DNA from: Paracoccus fontiphilus
Lineage (GTDB): Bacteria; Pseudomonadota; Alphaproteobacteria; Rhodobacterales; Rhodobacteraceae
Length of the DNA stretch: 35,591 nt
Assembly: GCF_017356265.1 (NCBI RefSeq)
Contig: NZ_JAFNAW010000064.1
Span: forward strand, 1-35,591
Direction of reading: 5' to 3'
The notes under the pieces were generated by a model. The model was not told the DNA's origin and searched no databases. It worked only from the letters and a program-made list of their open reading frames with translations. The translations under genes were made by a program, and so were the position numbers. The stretch's first letter is position 1. Each line of letters begins with the position of its first letter. Of this stretch, positions 15,393 to 22,171 are shown one piece after another.

Positions 15393-16782
15393 GGGTCACG
15401 TCCGTCAAGCTGGTGTAATTTCCCAGATGGCCTGAGGTCATGATCAGGCGGCTTTTGTGGTAATGCTGAGAATGGGGTCGATCTCCTCCTTGTCGATCTG
15501 AGCGAAGGCCTCGGCCATCATGTAGCGGCTCGAGGTCTGCCATTCGTCATTCTGCTCGAACAGCACCGCGCCGATCAGCCGCATGATGGAGGCTTCGTTC
15601 GGGAAGATGCCCACAACATCGGCGCGGCGCTTCACCTCCTTGTTGAGGCGTTCAAGTGGGTTGGTGCTGTGCAACTTGGTGCGGTGCTGGCGAGGGAACG
15701 CCATGTAGGCCAGCACGTCATGCTCACTGGCGTCCATCAAGTCCGCCAGCTTGGGCCAGCGGGTGCGGACCTGCTCCGCGACATGGCGCCAGGTATCGCC
15801 AGCGTGCTTGCGATCGGGCTGTTCAAACGCTTGCCGGATCGCTGCCGCGACCACCGTATGCTGGCCTTTGGAGACATGGGCGAGGGCGTTGCGCATCCAG
15901 TGAACTCGGCATCTTTGCCAGGTAGCTTCAAAGACCCGTGCAATGGCGGCCTTCAGGCCGGTATGGGCATCGCTGATCACGAGCTTCACGCCGTCGAGAC
16001 CGCGGGCCTTCAGCGAGCGCAGGAAGTCTGTCCAGAAGGCTTCGGCTTCGGAAGGGCCGATGCCAAGGCCGATGATTTCCCGGCGGCCTTCAGTATTGGC
16101 GGCCACGGCGATTATGGCCGCAACCGAGACGATCCGCCCGCCCTGGCGCTGCTTGAGATAGGTGGCATCGAGCCAGACATAGGGCCACTCCCCGGTGAGC
16201 GGGCGGTTCAGGAACTCGCCGACCCGTTCATCGATATCCTTGCACAGCTTCGAGACCGTGCTCTTGGAGATGCCGCTCAGCCCCATGGCCTGCACGAGAT
16301 CATCGACCCGACGCGTCGAGACGCCGCCGATCCAAGCCTCCTGGATTACGGCAACCAGTGCCTGTTCCGAAGTCTTGCGGGCTTCGAGGAAGCCGGGGAA
16401 GTAGCTGCCCTGCCGCAGCTTCGGCACCCGCAGATTCAAAGTGCCCAATCGAGTATCGAGCGCGCGTTCGCGATACCCGTTGCGCCAGGTTGTGCGGTCG
16501 CCGCTGCGCTCGTGCCGGCCGGCGCCGATCAGGCCATCGACATCGGCCTCCATGATCAGCTGAAGGACCGCCTCGGCGATGCTGCGCAGCAAATCACCCT
16601 GATCGTGCTTTGCCAAAAGCTCGGACAGGTCCATGGTGGTTTTGGTCATCGGGGGCTCCGTATGGTTCGTGGTTGAAGCGTCGAAACTCCACCAAACTCC
16701 ACCTCGATCATACACCTCGATGGCCACCCGAGATTACACCGAACGTGCCGGTGAAATTACACCACGTCCGCGGACACTACCC
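15393..16782. mobile_element. IS256-type insertion sequence with imperfect terminal repeats
   Basis: About 1.39 kb. The outer 30 bases at both ends align without gaps when one is reverse-complemented: both start GGGT, share GTCCG at positions 8-12 and end TGGTGTAATTTC (left end 15393-15422, right end 16753-16782). It carries one transposase gene. The hexamer TGCATT occurs just outside both ends (15384-15389 and 16787-16792), but the expected 8-9 bp target duplication is not exact, so the precise ends are uncertain by several bases. The left flank is an ISL3 remnant and the right flank the reverse-transcriptase gene. Confidence 0.7.
15444..16649 (-). CDS. IS256 family (mutator-type) transposase
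   Basis: 401-residue DDE transposase. ATG 16649 was chosen because it starts MTKTTMDLSELLAKHDQ, the usual N-terminus; 26 upstream residues in frame lie in the terminal-repeat region. Family blocks visible are IMEADVDGLIGAGRHERS near residue 35, RNGYRERALDTRLGTLNLRV near 57, the first catalytic aspartate in WPYVWLDATYLKQRQGG near 165, the second in LVISDAHTGLKAAI near 230, the CRVHWMRNALAHV segment near 250, and the catalytic glutamate in STNPLERLNKEVKRR near 330. Length and motifs look intact, so the element may be active. Confidence 0.93.
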   Translation of the reverse strand: MTKTTMDLSELLAKHDQGDLLRSIAEAVLQLIMEADVDGLIGAGRHERSGDRTTWRNGYRERALDTRLGTLNLRVPKLRQGSYFPGFLEARKTSEQALVAVIQEAWIGGVSTRRVDDLVQAMGLSGISKSTVSKLCKDIDERVGEFLNRPLTGEWPYVWLDATYLKQRQGGRIVSVAAIIAVAANTEGRREIIGLGIGPSEAEAFWTDFLRSLKARGLDGVKLVISDAHTGLKAAIARVFEATWQRCRVHWMRNALAHVSKGQHTVVAAAIRQAFEQPDRKHAGDTWRHVAEQVRTRWPKLADLMDASEHDVLAYMAFPRQHRTKLHSTNPLERLNKEVKRRADVVGIFPNEASIMRLIGAVLFEQNDEWQTSSRYMMAEAFAQIDKEEIDPILSITTKAA

Positions 16783-18021
16783 CCGCTGCATTTTTTCGGT
16801 CACCTTTTTCCACATCTCCGGTCGATCTACTTCCGGAGCCAAAGAAATCAGTTTAGCAAGGACGCCAGACAATGCAGGAAACGCGCCAGGCGAGAGCGCT
16901 GCGATATCACACACTATCGCCACCTGCACCCGTAGATCTTCGGGTGCTTCAGTTGCCTTCGAGATCTTCTGAAACGCGCTATCGGCTAGCCGCTTTATGG
17001 CTCCGGTGTTTGGGTATAGTCGAGCAAATGCATGGAGGCGCAGGAGCTGCTTTTGGATGGACTTCGCGTGAGTGATATCCATATCTTCGAGGTGAATTCC
17101 TGCCAGCTTTTCAGGCTTGATTGCTCCCTCTATTATGTTTGCACTGGCTAAGGTTTTCGCCGAACCTAACTGCATCCCAACTTTTCTAAGGCAGTCACTG
17201 ATTACCCTGACAATTTCAGCTGCACGGTGATCGCTCCGGGTGAAGATGCTGTAGTCGTCGCGATAACGTAAGATGCGAAAATCTTGGCTGTCAGTGAGCT
17301 GAAGGGTGATCAGATGGTCAACGTACGCCAATACCAACTCGGCAATAATGTCCATAAGAACGGATCCTTGAGTAATTCCGTTCGTTTGCCCATACCGACT
17401 ATTTCTGATGTGAAAATCTAGCCTGTTACCAAACAAGCTTTTGTCGCCCTGTTTTTCCTTGGCGGCTTCGTATCCATGCAGTGCCCAAGGAATACTGTGC
17501 GTGTACAACGAACCATAGCAGTTGGAGACATCGGTTTTCAAAAGATGCGTGTACTCCAGCGACAGTTCGAGCGAACGTTGTTCGTAGCGCAGCCACCAAT
17601 TGCGCACCTGAACCGCGTCATGTTTGACTGCACCATCAGTCGACATAGGAAAGCTAGTGCATTCGACTGCGCCCGTATGCAGTTGTTGCAAACGATCCTG
17701 GAGTAGCTTCCAGTTCGCGTCCTCACACATTGTCTGTACCAGCGTCATGTAGATTGCTGGATGAATGAGCTCAAACGGTCGCCAAGCAAAACGACCGTCC
17801 TTCGTGCTGAGAAGCTCATAGTTGACGCCTGCCATATCGACAGCCCGTTCGGGCTTGGCCTTTTGGAAGGTGGTGTACGGCTGTTCACCCATGGCCGTAG
17901 CCACGTCTTTTAGGATCGTTTCAAAGCTAATGTATGGCGGGAAGTCCGACCGAAAGTAGCACTCTGGCTTCTCAAGGTAAGCTTTAGCCGATGCGGCGTC
18001 TAAATCGATAATTCGTGTCAT
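16777..18021 (-). CDS. Reverse transcriptase of the Abi/UG (defence-associated) kind, 3' end at IS boundary
   Basis: 414-residue protein with a single recognisable domain, an RNA-directed DNA polymerase. Motif A is KTDVSNCYGSLYTHS with Asp164; motif B is GQTNGITQGSVLMD (about 211-224); motif C is ILRYRDDYSIF with Asp255 and Asp256; a motif-D-like GMQLGSAKT follows near 282; RPFELIHP near 81 fits an upstream fingers motif. The YRDD core and QGSVLMD block differ from retrons and group II introns and resemble Abi/UG reverse transcriptases, several of which protect bacteria from phages (DRT systems). The C-terminal 120 residues look helical. The TAG stop at 16777-16779 lies within the IS256 terminal repeat, so a few or many residues may be lost. 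Base composition is clearly lower in GC than the flanks, indicating transfer. Confidence 0.8.
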   Translation of the reverse strand: MTRIIDLDAASAKAYLEKPECYFRSDFPPYISFETILKDVATAMGEQPYTTFQKAKPERAVDMAGVNYELLSTKDGRFAWRPFELIHPAIYMTLVQTMCEDANWKLLQDRLQQLHTGAVECTSFPMSTDGAVKHDAVQVRNWWLRYEQRSLELSLEYTHLLKTDVSNCYGSLYTHSIPWALHGYEAAKEKQGDKSLFGNRLDFHIRNSRYGQTNGITQGSVLMDIIAELVLAYVDHLITLQLTDSQDFRILRYRDDYSIFTRSDHRAAEIVRVISDCLRKVGMQLGSAKTLASANIIEGAIKPEKLAGIHLEDMDITHAKSIQKQLLRLHAFARLYPNTGAIKRLADSAFQKISKATEAPEDLRVQVAIVCDIAALSPGAFPALSGVLAKLISLAPEVDRPEMWKKVTEKMQRG

Positions 18022-18461
18022 GAACTTTGTTCCACAGAGTTCTTTGTGTAAGTACTTGTTTTTTATTCTATTTATCGTGCGATGCGTTTGTTTCCCGTGG
18101 AGATAGAACCAGCCTCTTTCAGTGACCTTTTTGGCTTCATTGCTCGTTTAGAAGGTTGGAGGTAGAGAGGCATCAAAGTCTTTTTTGAGAACTGCGGCCC
18201 GGAGTCGCGTTCGAGCCTAGCTCGGCATCGCCTGCTCGGAACATCGCCGACCTATCACCTCGCCATAGAAGTAGCGGGGCAGACCCTGATCGTTCCATCT
18301 CTTTTTATCGTTGCAGGTGGGTTCTGTGGGTTCCTTGTATTCTTTTCAGCCTAACGCGAGAAACTGTCAGTGCAATTTATGACAGGGTAGCGGGAGTAAG
18401 ACCCACTGAAACCCACAAACCCACTGTTCAAGACAATGTAGCCTATGCTCGCGAGGCCAGA
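18022..18461. other. Non-coding stretch upstream of the reverse transcriptase; possible ncRNA
   Basis: About 440 nt with no supported gene on either strand, lower in GC than the chromosome. GTGGGTT occurs at 18317-18323 and 18326-18332, and AACCCAC at 18410-18416 and 18418-18424. These can pair into a two-segment stem of 7+7 bp around a loop of about 77 nt. ACCCAC itself occurs three times within 18401-18424. It must hold the RT promoter. Some DRT systems encode a structured RNA beside the RT gene, and this is the natural place to look for one. Confidence 0.35.
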
Positions 18462-18707
18462 TCAGTCTGCTGTAGCTGCTTTTCGCAGCCTGGCGCGCAG
18501 GGCCTGCCGCGCCAGTTCCAATGTGCTTTCTTCTCCGTGCTTTCTTGCTGGCCTACTTCGCCACGCAGAATAGATGGACAGGCAAGGAGCAACTACCATC
18601 ATCACTGGAATGAACGCTTCGTCGCCTTTGGGGACACCATATCTGTTGAGTAAGACACCAGCAGCAATGAGCAGCAATATATTTGCCGCATAAGTCAGCG
18701 TCCGCAT
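18462..18707 (-). CDS. Small two-helix membrane protein of unknown function
   Basis: 81-residue protein from ATG 18707, which follows a GGGGGA ribosome site. Two hydrophobic stretches (about residues 5-20, ANILLLIAAGVLL, and 29-45, FIPVMMVVAPCLSIYSAW) are joined by a short loop with KGDE. The C-terminal 35 residues are highly basic (ARQALRARLRKAA). An in-frame upstream start at 18752 lacks support. It lies on the same strand as the reverse transcriptase, 440 bases upstream, and divergent from the phage-like operon. I do not recognise a family. A membrane partner or effector of the RT is possible but speculative. Confidence 0.5.
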   Translation of the reverse strand: MRTLTYAANILLLIAAGVLLNRYGVPKGDEAFIPVMMVVAPCLSIYSAWRSRPARKHGEESTLELARQALRARLRKAATAD

Positions 18708-18914
18708 ATATCCCCCAAACGCAATCGAACCACGCTTCCGTGATCCGTGCACACGTCACGCATTCCGTCAATCTTGATTTGCTGGCCTATCGCCATAGCA
18801 CCCTGTGCACCCGTTCTTTTTTCACGCAGTAGCCGCACCACTGGCCCGACGCGGCACATAGCACAGCCCTGATGAAACGCCTGCCAACGCGCAGCCCAGC
18901 GCCTCTGCGGGCCT

Positions 18915-18953
18915 GTTGTGATTTCCGCAGCAAAGTGTTGCAATTTTCACAAC
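18915..18953. promoter_or_regulatory. Inverted repeat upstream of the phage-like operon, candidate operator
   Basis: GTTGTGA at 18915-18921 and TCACAAC at 18947-18953 are exact reverse complements 25 bases apart, just before the -35 box at 18966. A phage-type repressor site is a reasonable guess; no repressor gene is present in the window. Confidence 0.35.
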
Positions 18954-18965
18954 TTTATCAAACAC

Positions 18966-18993
18966 TTGACCAGATTCGGCGCTGTGCTATCGT
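18966..18993 (+). promoter_or_regulatory. Predicted sigma-70-type promoter of the phage-like operon
   Basis: TTGACC at 18966-18971 and TATCGT at 18988-18993 are separated by 16 bases, with ATG 19025 about 32 bases beyond the -10 box. An A/T-rich stretch (CAATTTTCACAACTTTATCA) lies directly upstream of the -35 box. It is the best promoter match in the accessory region. Confidence 0.5.
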
Positions 18994-19024
18994 CACTAAA
19001 GAAGCGGCAAGTAGCAGGGCCACG

Positions 19025-19687
19025 ATGGCACAAGGATCAGCACCAGGTGAACGTAGGGGCGGACGGCAGGCTGGGACGCCAAACCGCCGCACCGCTGCAT
19101 TGCGTGAAGCGATCGAGGCCGAGGGCGTTGATCCTGCGGTTGCGTTGGTGCGCATTGCCAAGGCTGCCGAGGCACGCGAGGACTTCGGGCTGGCGGTCGA
19201 AGCGTATGGCAAAGTCCTGCCGCTGATTCATGCCAAGCCGCGTCCAGCAGTTCTAGACCCAGACGAGACGATCGCCTTCGAGCGCGACCTCTTCCGCATG
19301 AAGGTCGAAGAAACCGCCAAGGCAGTGCAGGCGGATGAAGGACTTGCCAGCCGTCTTGCTCGCGCAAAGGCCCGCAAGCTCGCGGAAGATGTCGCGGAAG
19401 TATTCGACGCGATGACGGACGCCGCCCATGCTGGGCCCATCGTTAATGTGACGCCCAGCCGCCCTGCGGCTTCTGCCGGTCCTTCGCTCCGTCCCGCGCC
19501 TGCGCCTGCGGTGGAAGCGCCGCAGGTCGCATACCGCCCCGTTCTTCCGCGCTCGGCCATGCCTGCGCCGATCGGCGACTGGTCCATGCGAGAACGCCAG
19601 GCGTTCGCAGACGAAGGCCGATCCAGCTACGACACCGACCCTTATTCCGCCGACCCCCTCGGCTTCCTTGCCAACCGTGATTGCTGA
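19025..19687 (+). CDS. Phage-like protein with GGRQAGTPN N-terminal motif
   Basis: 220 residues. The N-terminus SAPGERRGGRQAGTPNRRT is a basic, AT-hook-like motif frequent at the start of prophage proteins, including small-terminase-like DNA-binding proteins. A helical segment (about residues 28-75) and an acidic/basic helical stretch (about 80-135) follow, then a Pro/Ala-rich linker (about 140-170) and a C-terminal tail ending DPLGFLANRDC. ATG 19025 fits the promoter at 18966-18993; the open frame extends upstream but without motif. It is the first of six co-directional, closely packed genes. Function as a packaging or DNA-binding protein is a guess; no terminase large subunit is in the window. 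Confidence 0.65.
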   Translation: MAQGSAPGERRGGRQAGTPNRRTAALREAIEAEGVDPAVALVRIAKAAEAREDFGLAVEAYGKVLPLIHAKPRPAVLDPDETIAFERDLFRMKVEETAKAVQADEGLASRLARAKARKLAEDVAEVFDAMTDAAHAGPIVNVTPSRPAASAGPSLRPAPAPAVEAPQVAYRPVLPRSAMPAPIGDWSMRERQAFADEGRSSYDTDPYSADPLGFLANRDC

Positions 19688-19698
19688 AAGGTTCCCCC

Positions 19699-20001
19699 AT
19701 GGCACTTGACGATCTTTCCCAGGATGTGACCGCACTCATCGCAACCGCGGGCGCGGTCGATGCCGCCACCGCCGCCCTGCGGCCCTTGCTGGCCGACCTG
19801 GCGGCTGCTGAACTCGCGATCCGCAAAGGGATCCGGTCCAACGGGTTGCCGTCTCGCGATCACCTGATGGGCACAAGCCAGCTTCGCGGGCTGGCGATCT
19901 CGCTGCTGACTGGCGGAAGCGAACTCGACGGCACGCCCCTCGCCTCGATCGTGGTGCGCGCATACGGGGACCTGATCGCCCAGGAAGGCGGTGCCGCATG
20001 A
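19699..20001 (+). CDS. Hypothetical small protein of phage-like operon
   Basis: 100 residues, mainly alanine- and leucine-rich helix (DDLSQDVTALIATAGAVDAA, AALRPLLADLAAAELAIRKG), followed by a polar GTSQLRGLAISLLTGG segment. No family recognised. ATG 19699 was preferred over an upstream frame start. The stop overlaps the next gene's ATG (ATGA), which supports it as a real operon member. Confidence 0.6.
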   Translation: MALDDLSQDVTALIATAGAVDAATAALRPLLADLAAAELAIRKGIRSNGLPSRDHLMGTSQLRGLAISLLTGGSELDGTPLASIVVRAYGDLIAQEGGAA

Positions 20002-20576
20002 CTACGATGATGACCCCTGCCGCCATTGATGCGCAGATCGGCGCCTGCGATGCCGCGATTGCCAACCTGGAACATGAGGCCCAGCAGATTGCGCTGGCAG
20101 CAACCGAAGGTGACGCCACAGCCGCGGCGCGCCTTGCCAGCATCAATGCGGAAATCGAGGCGATGCGCGGCGATCGCTTTATTCTCACGCAGGCCCGGCG
20201 AGCCGCAGAAGCCCGTGCAGCCGCGCAGGATGACACGGCACAGGCCGAACGCCGTGCAGCCGACCGGCAGGAAGCCCGTGAGCATGTCACCCGCCTGCTG
20301 GAAGCCGCCCGTCGAGCCGACGCCTTGGTGGCGCAGATGACAGATGTCCTGGCCGATCTCGCCGAAGCCGAGGCCAGCGCCCGCGCCGCCGCCAACCGGA
20401 CAGGTGGCATCCTAAACGGCACGCGCATCGGCCAGCGCGGCGCTGCGGGTCACGCGGTGGATCTCATCACCCGGAACGCAAAGGGCGCCATCAAGACGAA
20501 TACGCCTGCACGCGGTGTCGAGGATTTCGCCCGCGCCGGCTGGCGCGAACTGATCAAGGAAAGCAACAATGTCTGA
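19998..20576 (+). CDS. Hypothetical coiled-coil protein of phage-like operon
   Basis: 192 residues. Residues 8-150 are almost entirely charged/alanine-rich helix with heptad character (EIEAMRGDRFILTQARRAAE, ADRQEAREHVTRLLEAARRA), predicting a long coiled coil. The C-terminal 40 residues (GGILNGTRIGQRGAAGH and later FARAGWRELIKES) are different and may be a small folded tail. It overlaps both neighbours at its ends. A structural, scaffolding or tape-like role is possible; I do not recognise a specific family. Confidence 0.6.
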   Translation: MTTMMTPAAIDAQIGACDAAIANLEHEAQQIALAATEGDATAAARLASINAEIEAMRGDRFILTQARRAAEARAAAQDDTAQAERRAADRQEAREHVTRLLEAARRADALVAQMTDVLADLAEAEASARAAANRTGGILNGTRIGQRGAAGHAVDLITRNAKGAIKTNTPARGVEDFARAGWRELIKESNNV

Positions 20577-21213
20577 TCCTGACCTGTCCATGCTGTTCCC
20601 CTCCGATGCGCCGTCGCAAGCCCCGGAGTGGTTTCAGGCCCAACGCCATGAAGCCGAGCAGGCCCGATCGGACGCCGCCGCTATTCTGTTTGGCGGCTCC
20701 AAGGCCAGCCCCGCACCTGCCACGCTTGCCGGTGACAAGGATCCGACAAGCGCCGCATTTCCGACCGAAGGCAGCATCGACGCCGCAGCTTCCGTTGCGG
20801 CCACGCTAGACCCGTGGGCCGACAGTCTTCAGGCTGACGGCAATCCCGCAGCCGCAGAGGAGATGCGTGGGGTCAGTGCCTCCCTGGCCAAGGATTTCCG
20901 GCAGAGCGGGATGACCGCCGAAGACACCCAGGAGGTGATGGGTCTGGCGCATGAGGCCCTTGGCAACTCGCTCATGCCGGGGATGCCTGTCAGCGATGAC
21001 CGCCTGGTCGAAATGCGCGCGACCGCCGAAAGCTGGATCGAGGAAAACCAGATCAGCGCTGGCGACATAGGTTTGGCGCAAAGGCTTGTCCGCGATCTTG
21101 ACGCCAAGACTGGAGGGCGCGTTTCGGAATACCTGGTCAATACTGGGATGGGCAATGATCCACGTGCAATTGAGCGTGCAATCCAGATTGCCAGAAAGCG
21201 CTATGGCCGGTGA
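20569..21213 (+). CDS. Phage-like protein, possible scaffold/assembly relative
   Basis: 214 residues. A disordered, Ala/Pro-rich first half (about residues 1-95) leads to a helical domain. The C-terminus DAKTGGRVSEYLVNTGMGND followed by PRAIERAIQIARKR resembles a motif found at the end of several phage scaffold or head-assembly proteins (a Leu/Val-x-x-Thr-Gly-Leu/Met-Gly-Asn-x-Pro pattern). The match is from memory and modest. The start overlaps the previous gene by eight bases and the end overlaps the next gene by 11, so the operon is tightly coupled. Confidence 0.55.
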   Translation: MSDPDLSMLFPSDAPSQAPEWFQAQRHEAEQARSDAAAILFGGSKASPAPATLAGDKDPTSAAFPTEGSIDAAASVAATLDPWADSLQADGNPAAAEEMRGVSASLAKDFRQSGMTAEDTQEVMGLAHEALGNSLMPGMPVSDDRLVEMRATAESWIEENQISAGDIGLAQRLVRDLDAKTGGRVSEYLVNTGMGNDPRAIERAIQIARKRYGR

Positions 21214-21553
21214 AATCGTATGCCCAATGTGCCAGGGCCCAACCGATCCCGCCGCCTTTGACGCAATGATCTGGGATTTGATCCGCGAACGCGATCTATC
21301 CGAGGAGGCCGAAAGCGTTCTGCGCGCCGTCTGGGCCGGCGGTGGGCGCCCGGTCGAGGCAGAAGCCATCTTTGATGAACTGTATTGCTGGGATGCCGAA
21401 GGCGGTCCCTCTCTCACAAGGATGTATCAGGACTTGCGGGCGGGCGCCGCGGAACTGGCCGACAAGCTGCTTGGAACCGGATTAGCCGTAGTGCGCGCAA
21501 GCCGGCGTCCTGGCTGGATGATAAAGTTTACGAATGGAGGTGCTTATGTTTGA
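21203..21553 (+). CDS. CxxC plus winged-helix-like protein (first of a tandem pair)
   Basis: 116 residues. A CPMC motif near residues 7-10 starts the protein. The rest follows the pattern of an OmpR/PhoB-type winged helix: LSEEAESVLRAVWAGGGRPV, AEAIFDELYCWDAEGG, then a recognition-helix-like LRAGAAELADKLLGTGLAVV and a terminal wing RRPGWMIKF. The next gene has the same layout, so they look like duplicates. ATG 21203 overlaps the preceding gene. No receiver domain is present, so a stand-alone DNA-binding role such as phage transcription control is inferred. A second cysteine pair for a zinc site is not evident. Confidence 0.6.
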   Translation: MAGEIVCPMCQGPTDPAAFDAMIWDLIRERDLSEEAESVLRAVWAGGGRPVEAEAIFDELYCWDAEGGPSLTRMYQDLRAGAAELADKLLGTGLAVVRASRRPGWMIKFTNGGAYV

Positions 21554-21920
21554 CGATCCGATCCACTGCCCGTGCTGTTCGCGCCCGGTGCAAGGCTCTT
21601 TGTCCGCTGATCTGCTGGCCTTGGCGCTGGACCTGACGCCCGCCCAAGGGGCGATCCTTCGCGCCGTGAGCGCTGGGAACGGGCACGCCGTACCGACTGA
21701 TTCGATCCTGCGGGCTATCTATGAGGACGAGGACAACCCGCCTGATCATTCCCGGCAGTATGCGACCTTCAAGGAAAAGCTTTCGCTGATGCGGACCCGG
21801 CTGGCGGGCGCTGGGCTGGCGATCGAGAATGTCGGTCGGGGCGAAGGCTACCGGCGGATCACAATTCAGAAGACTGATGCATTGGCGTCACAGGGCGATT
21901 CTCACCGTATCATACGGTAA
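21546..21920 (+). CDS. CxxC plus winged-helix-like protein (second of a tandem pair)
   Basis: 124 residues from ATG 21546, which follows GGAGGT at a good distance; an ATG at 21534 is in frame but lacks a site. The layout mirrors the gene upstream: CPCC near residue 8, then LTPAQGAILRAVSAGNGHAV, DSILRAIYEDEDNP, a helix LSLMRTRLAGAGLAIENV and a wing GRGEGYRRITI that is close to the GxGYR wing of PhoB-type domains. It overlaps the previous gene by eight bases and is the last of the operon, 100 bases from tRNA-Thr. DNA-binding regulator is the likely role. Confidence 0.62.
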   Translation: MFDDPIHCPCCSRPVQGSLSADLLALALDLTPAQGAILRAVSAGNGHAVPTDSILRAIYEDEDNPPDHSRQYATFKEKLSLMRTRLAGAGLAIENVGRGEGYRRITIQKTDALASQGDSHRIIR

Positions 21921-21931
21921 CGCGGCGGATT

Positions 21932-21954
21932 GTTACCCCAAACGTTACCCCAAA
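21932..21954. repeat. Tandem GTTACCCCAAA repeats beside tRNA-Thr
   Basis: GTTACCCCAAA occurs at 21932-21942 and 21944-21954, a 12-base period, with an inverted GGTAAC at 21916-21921. Short direct repeats of this sort next to a tRNA 3' end are typical of integrase arm-type binding sites at an attachment site. No second copy of the tRNA 3' end was found on the far side of the accessory region, so an attL/attR pair is not established. Confidence 0.4.
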
Positions 21955-22020
21955 AAGGGAACTGTTGCACTCCGCCTCGGCGGCAGCGCCACTAACTCAC
22001 TGAACTTATTTGTGATTTAG

Positions 22021-22096
22021 TGGTGCCGGTGAAGGGACTCGAACCCCCGACCCCATCATTACGAATGACGTGCTCTACCAGCTGAGCTACACCGGC
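22021..22096 (-). tRNA. tRNA-Thr (anticodon CGT)
   Basis: 76 nt on the minus strand including an encoded CCA. The acceptor stem GCCGGTG pairs with CACCGGC, the D-arm has AGCTCAGCTGGTAGAGC, the anticodon loop ATTCGTAAT carries CGT, and the T-arm has GGTTCGAGTCC. Decodes ACG. Its 3' end faces the phage-like operon, making it the probable integration site of the mobile element. Confidence 0.95.
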
Positions 22097-22135
22097 ATCT
22101 GGTGACGCGCCGGATAGCAGGTTCGGTCGCGGGGG

Positions 22136-22169
22136 AAAAGGGGGCGCGATGTTTTTTTGCGCCCCTTTT
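22136..22169 (-). terminator. Hairpin terminator after hemY
   Basis: AAAAGGGGGCGC at 22136-22147 and GCGCCCCTTTT at 22159-22169 form an 11-bp stem (one bulged G) around an 11-nt loop. It begins three bases beyond the hemY stop codon and ends the minus-strand hemD operon. On the minus strand the stem is followed directly by CCCCC, so the only T-run is the four T's of the stem itself. Confidence 0.6.
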
Positions 22170-22171
22170 GC

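Noticed and set aside
16777..18021. Retron or group II intron interpretation of the reverse transcriptase
   Set aside because: The active site is YRDD, not YADD; there is no maturase or endonuclease domain, no intron boundary sequence, and I saw no msr/msd-like structure, so an Abi/UG-type assignment fits better.
18401..18426. Three ACCCAC units considered as a CRISPR-like array
   Set aside because: Units are only six bases with irregular 8-10 base spacing, no spacers of uniform size, and no cas genes nearby.
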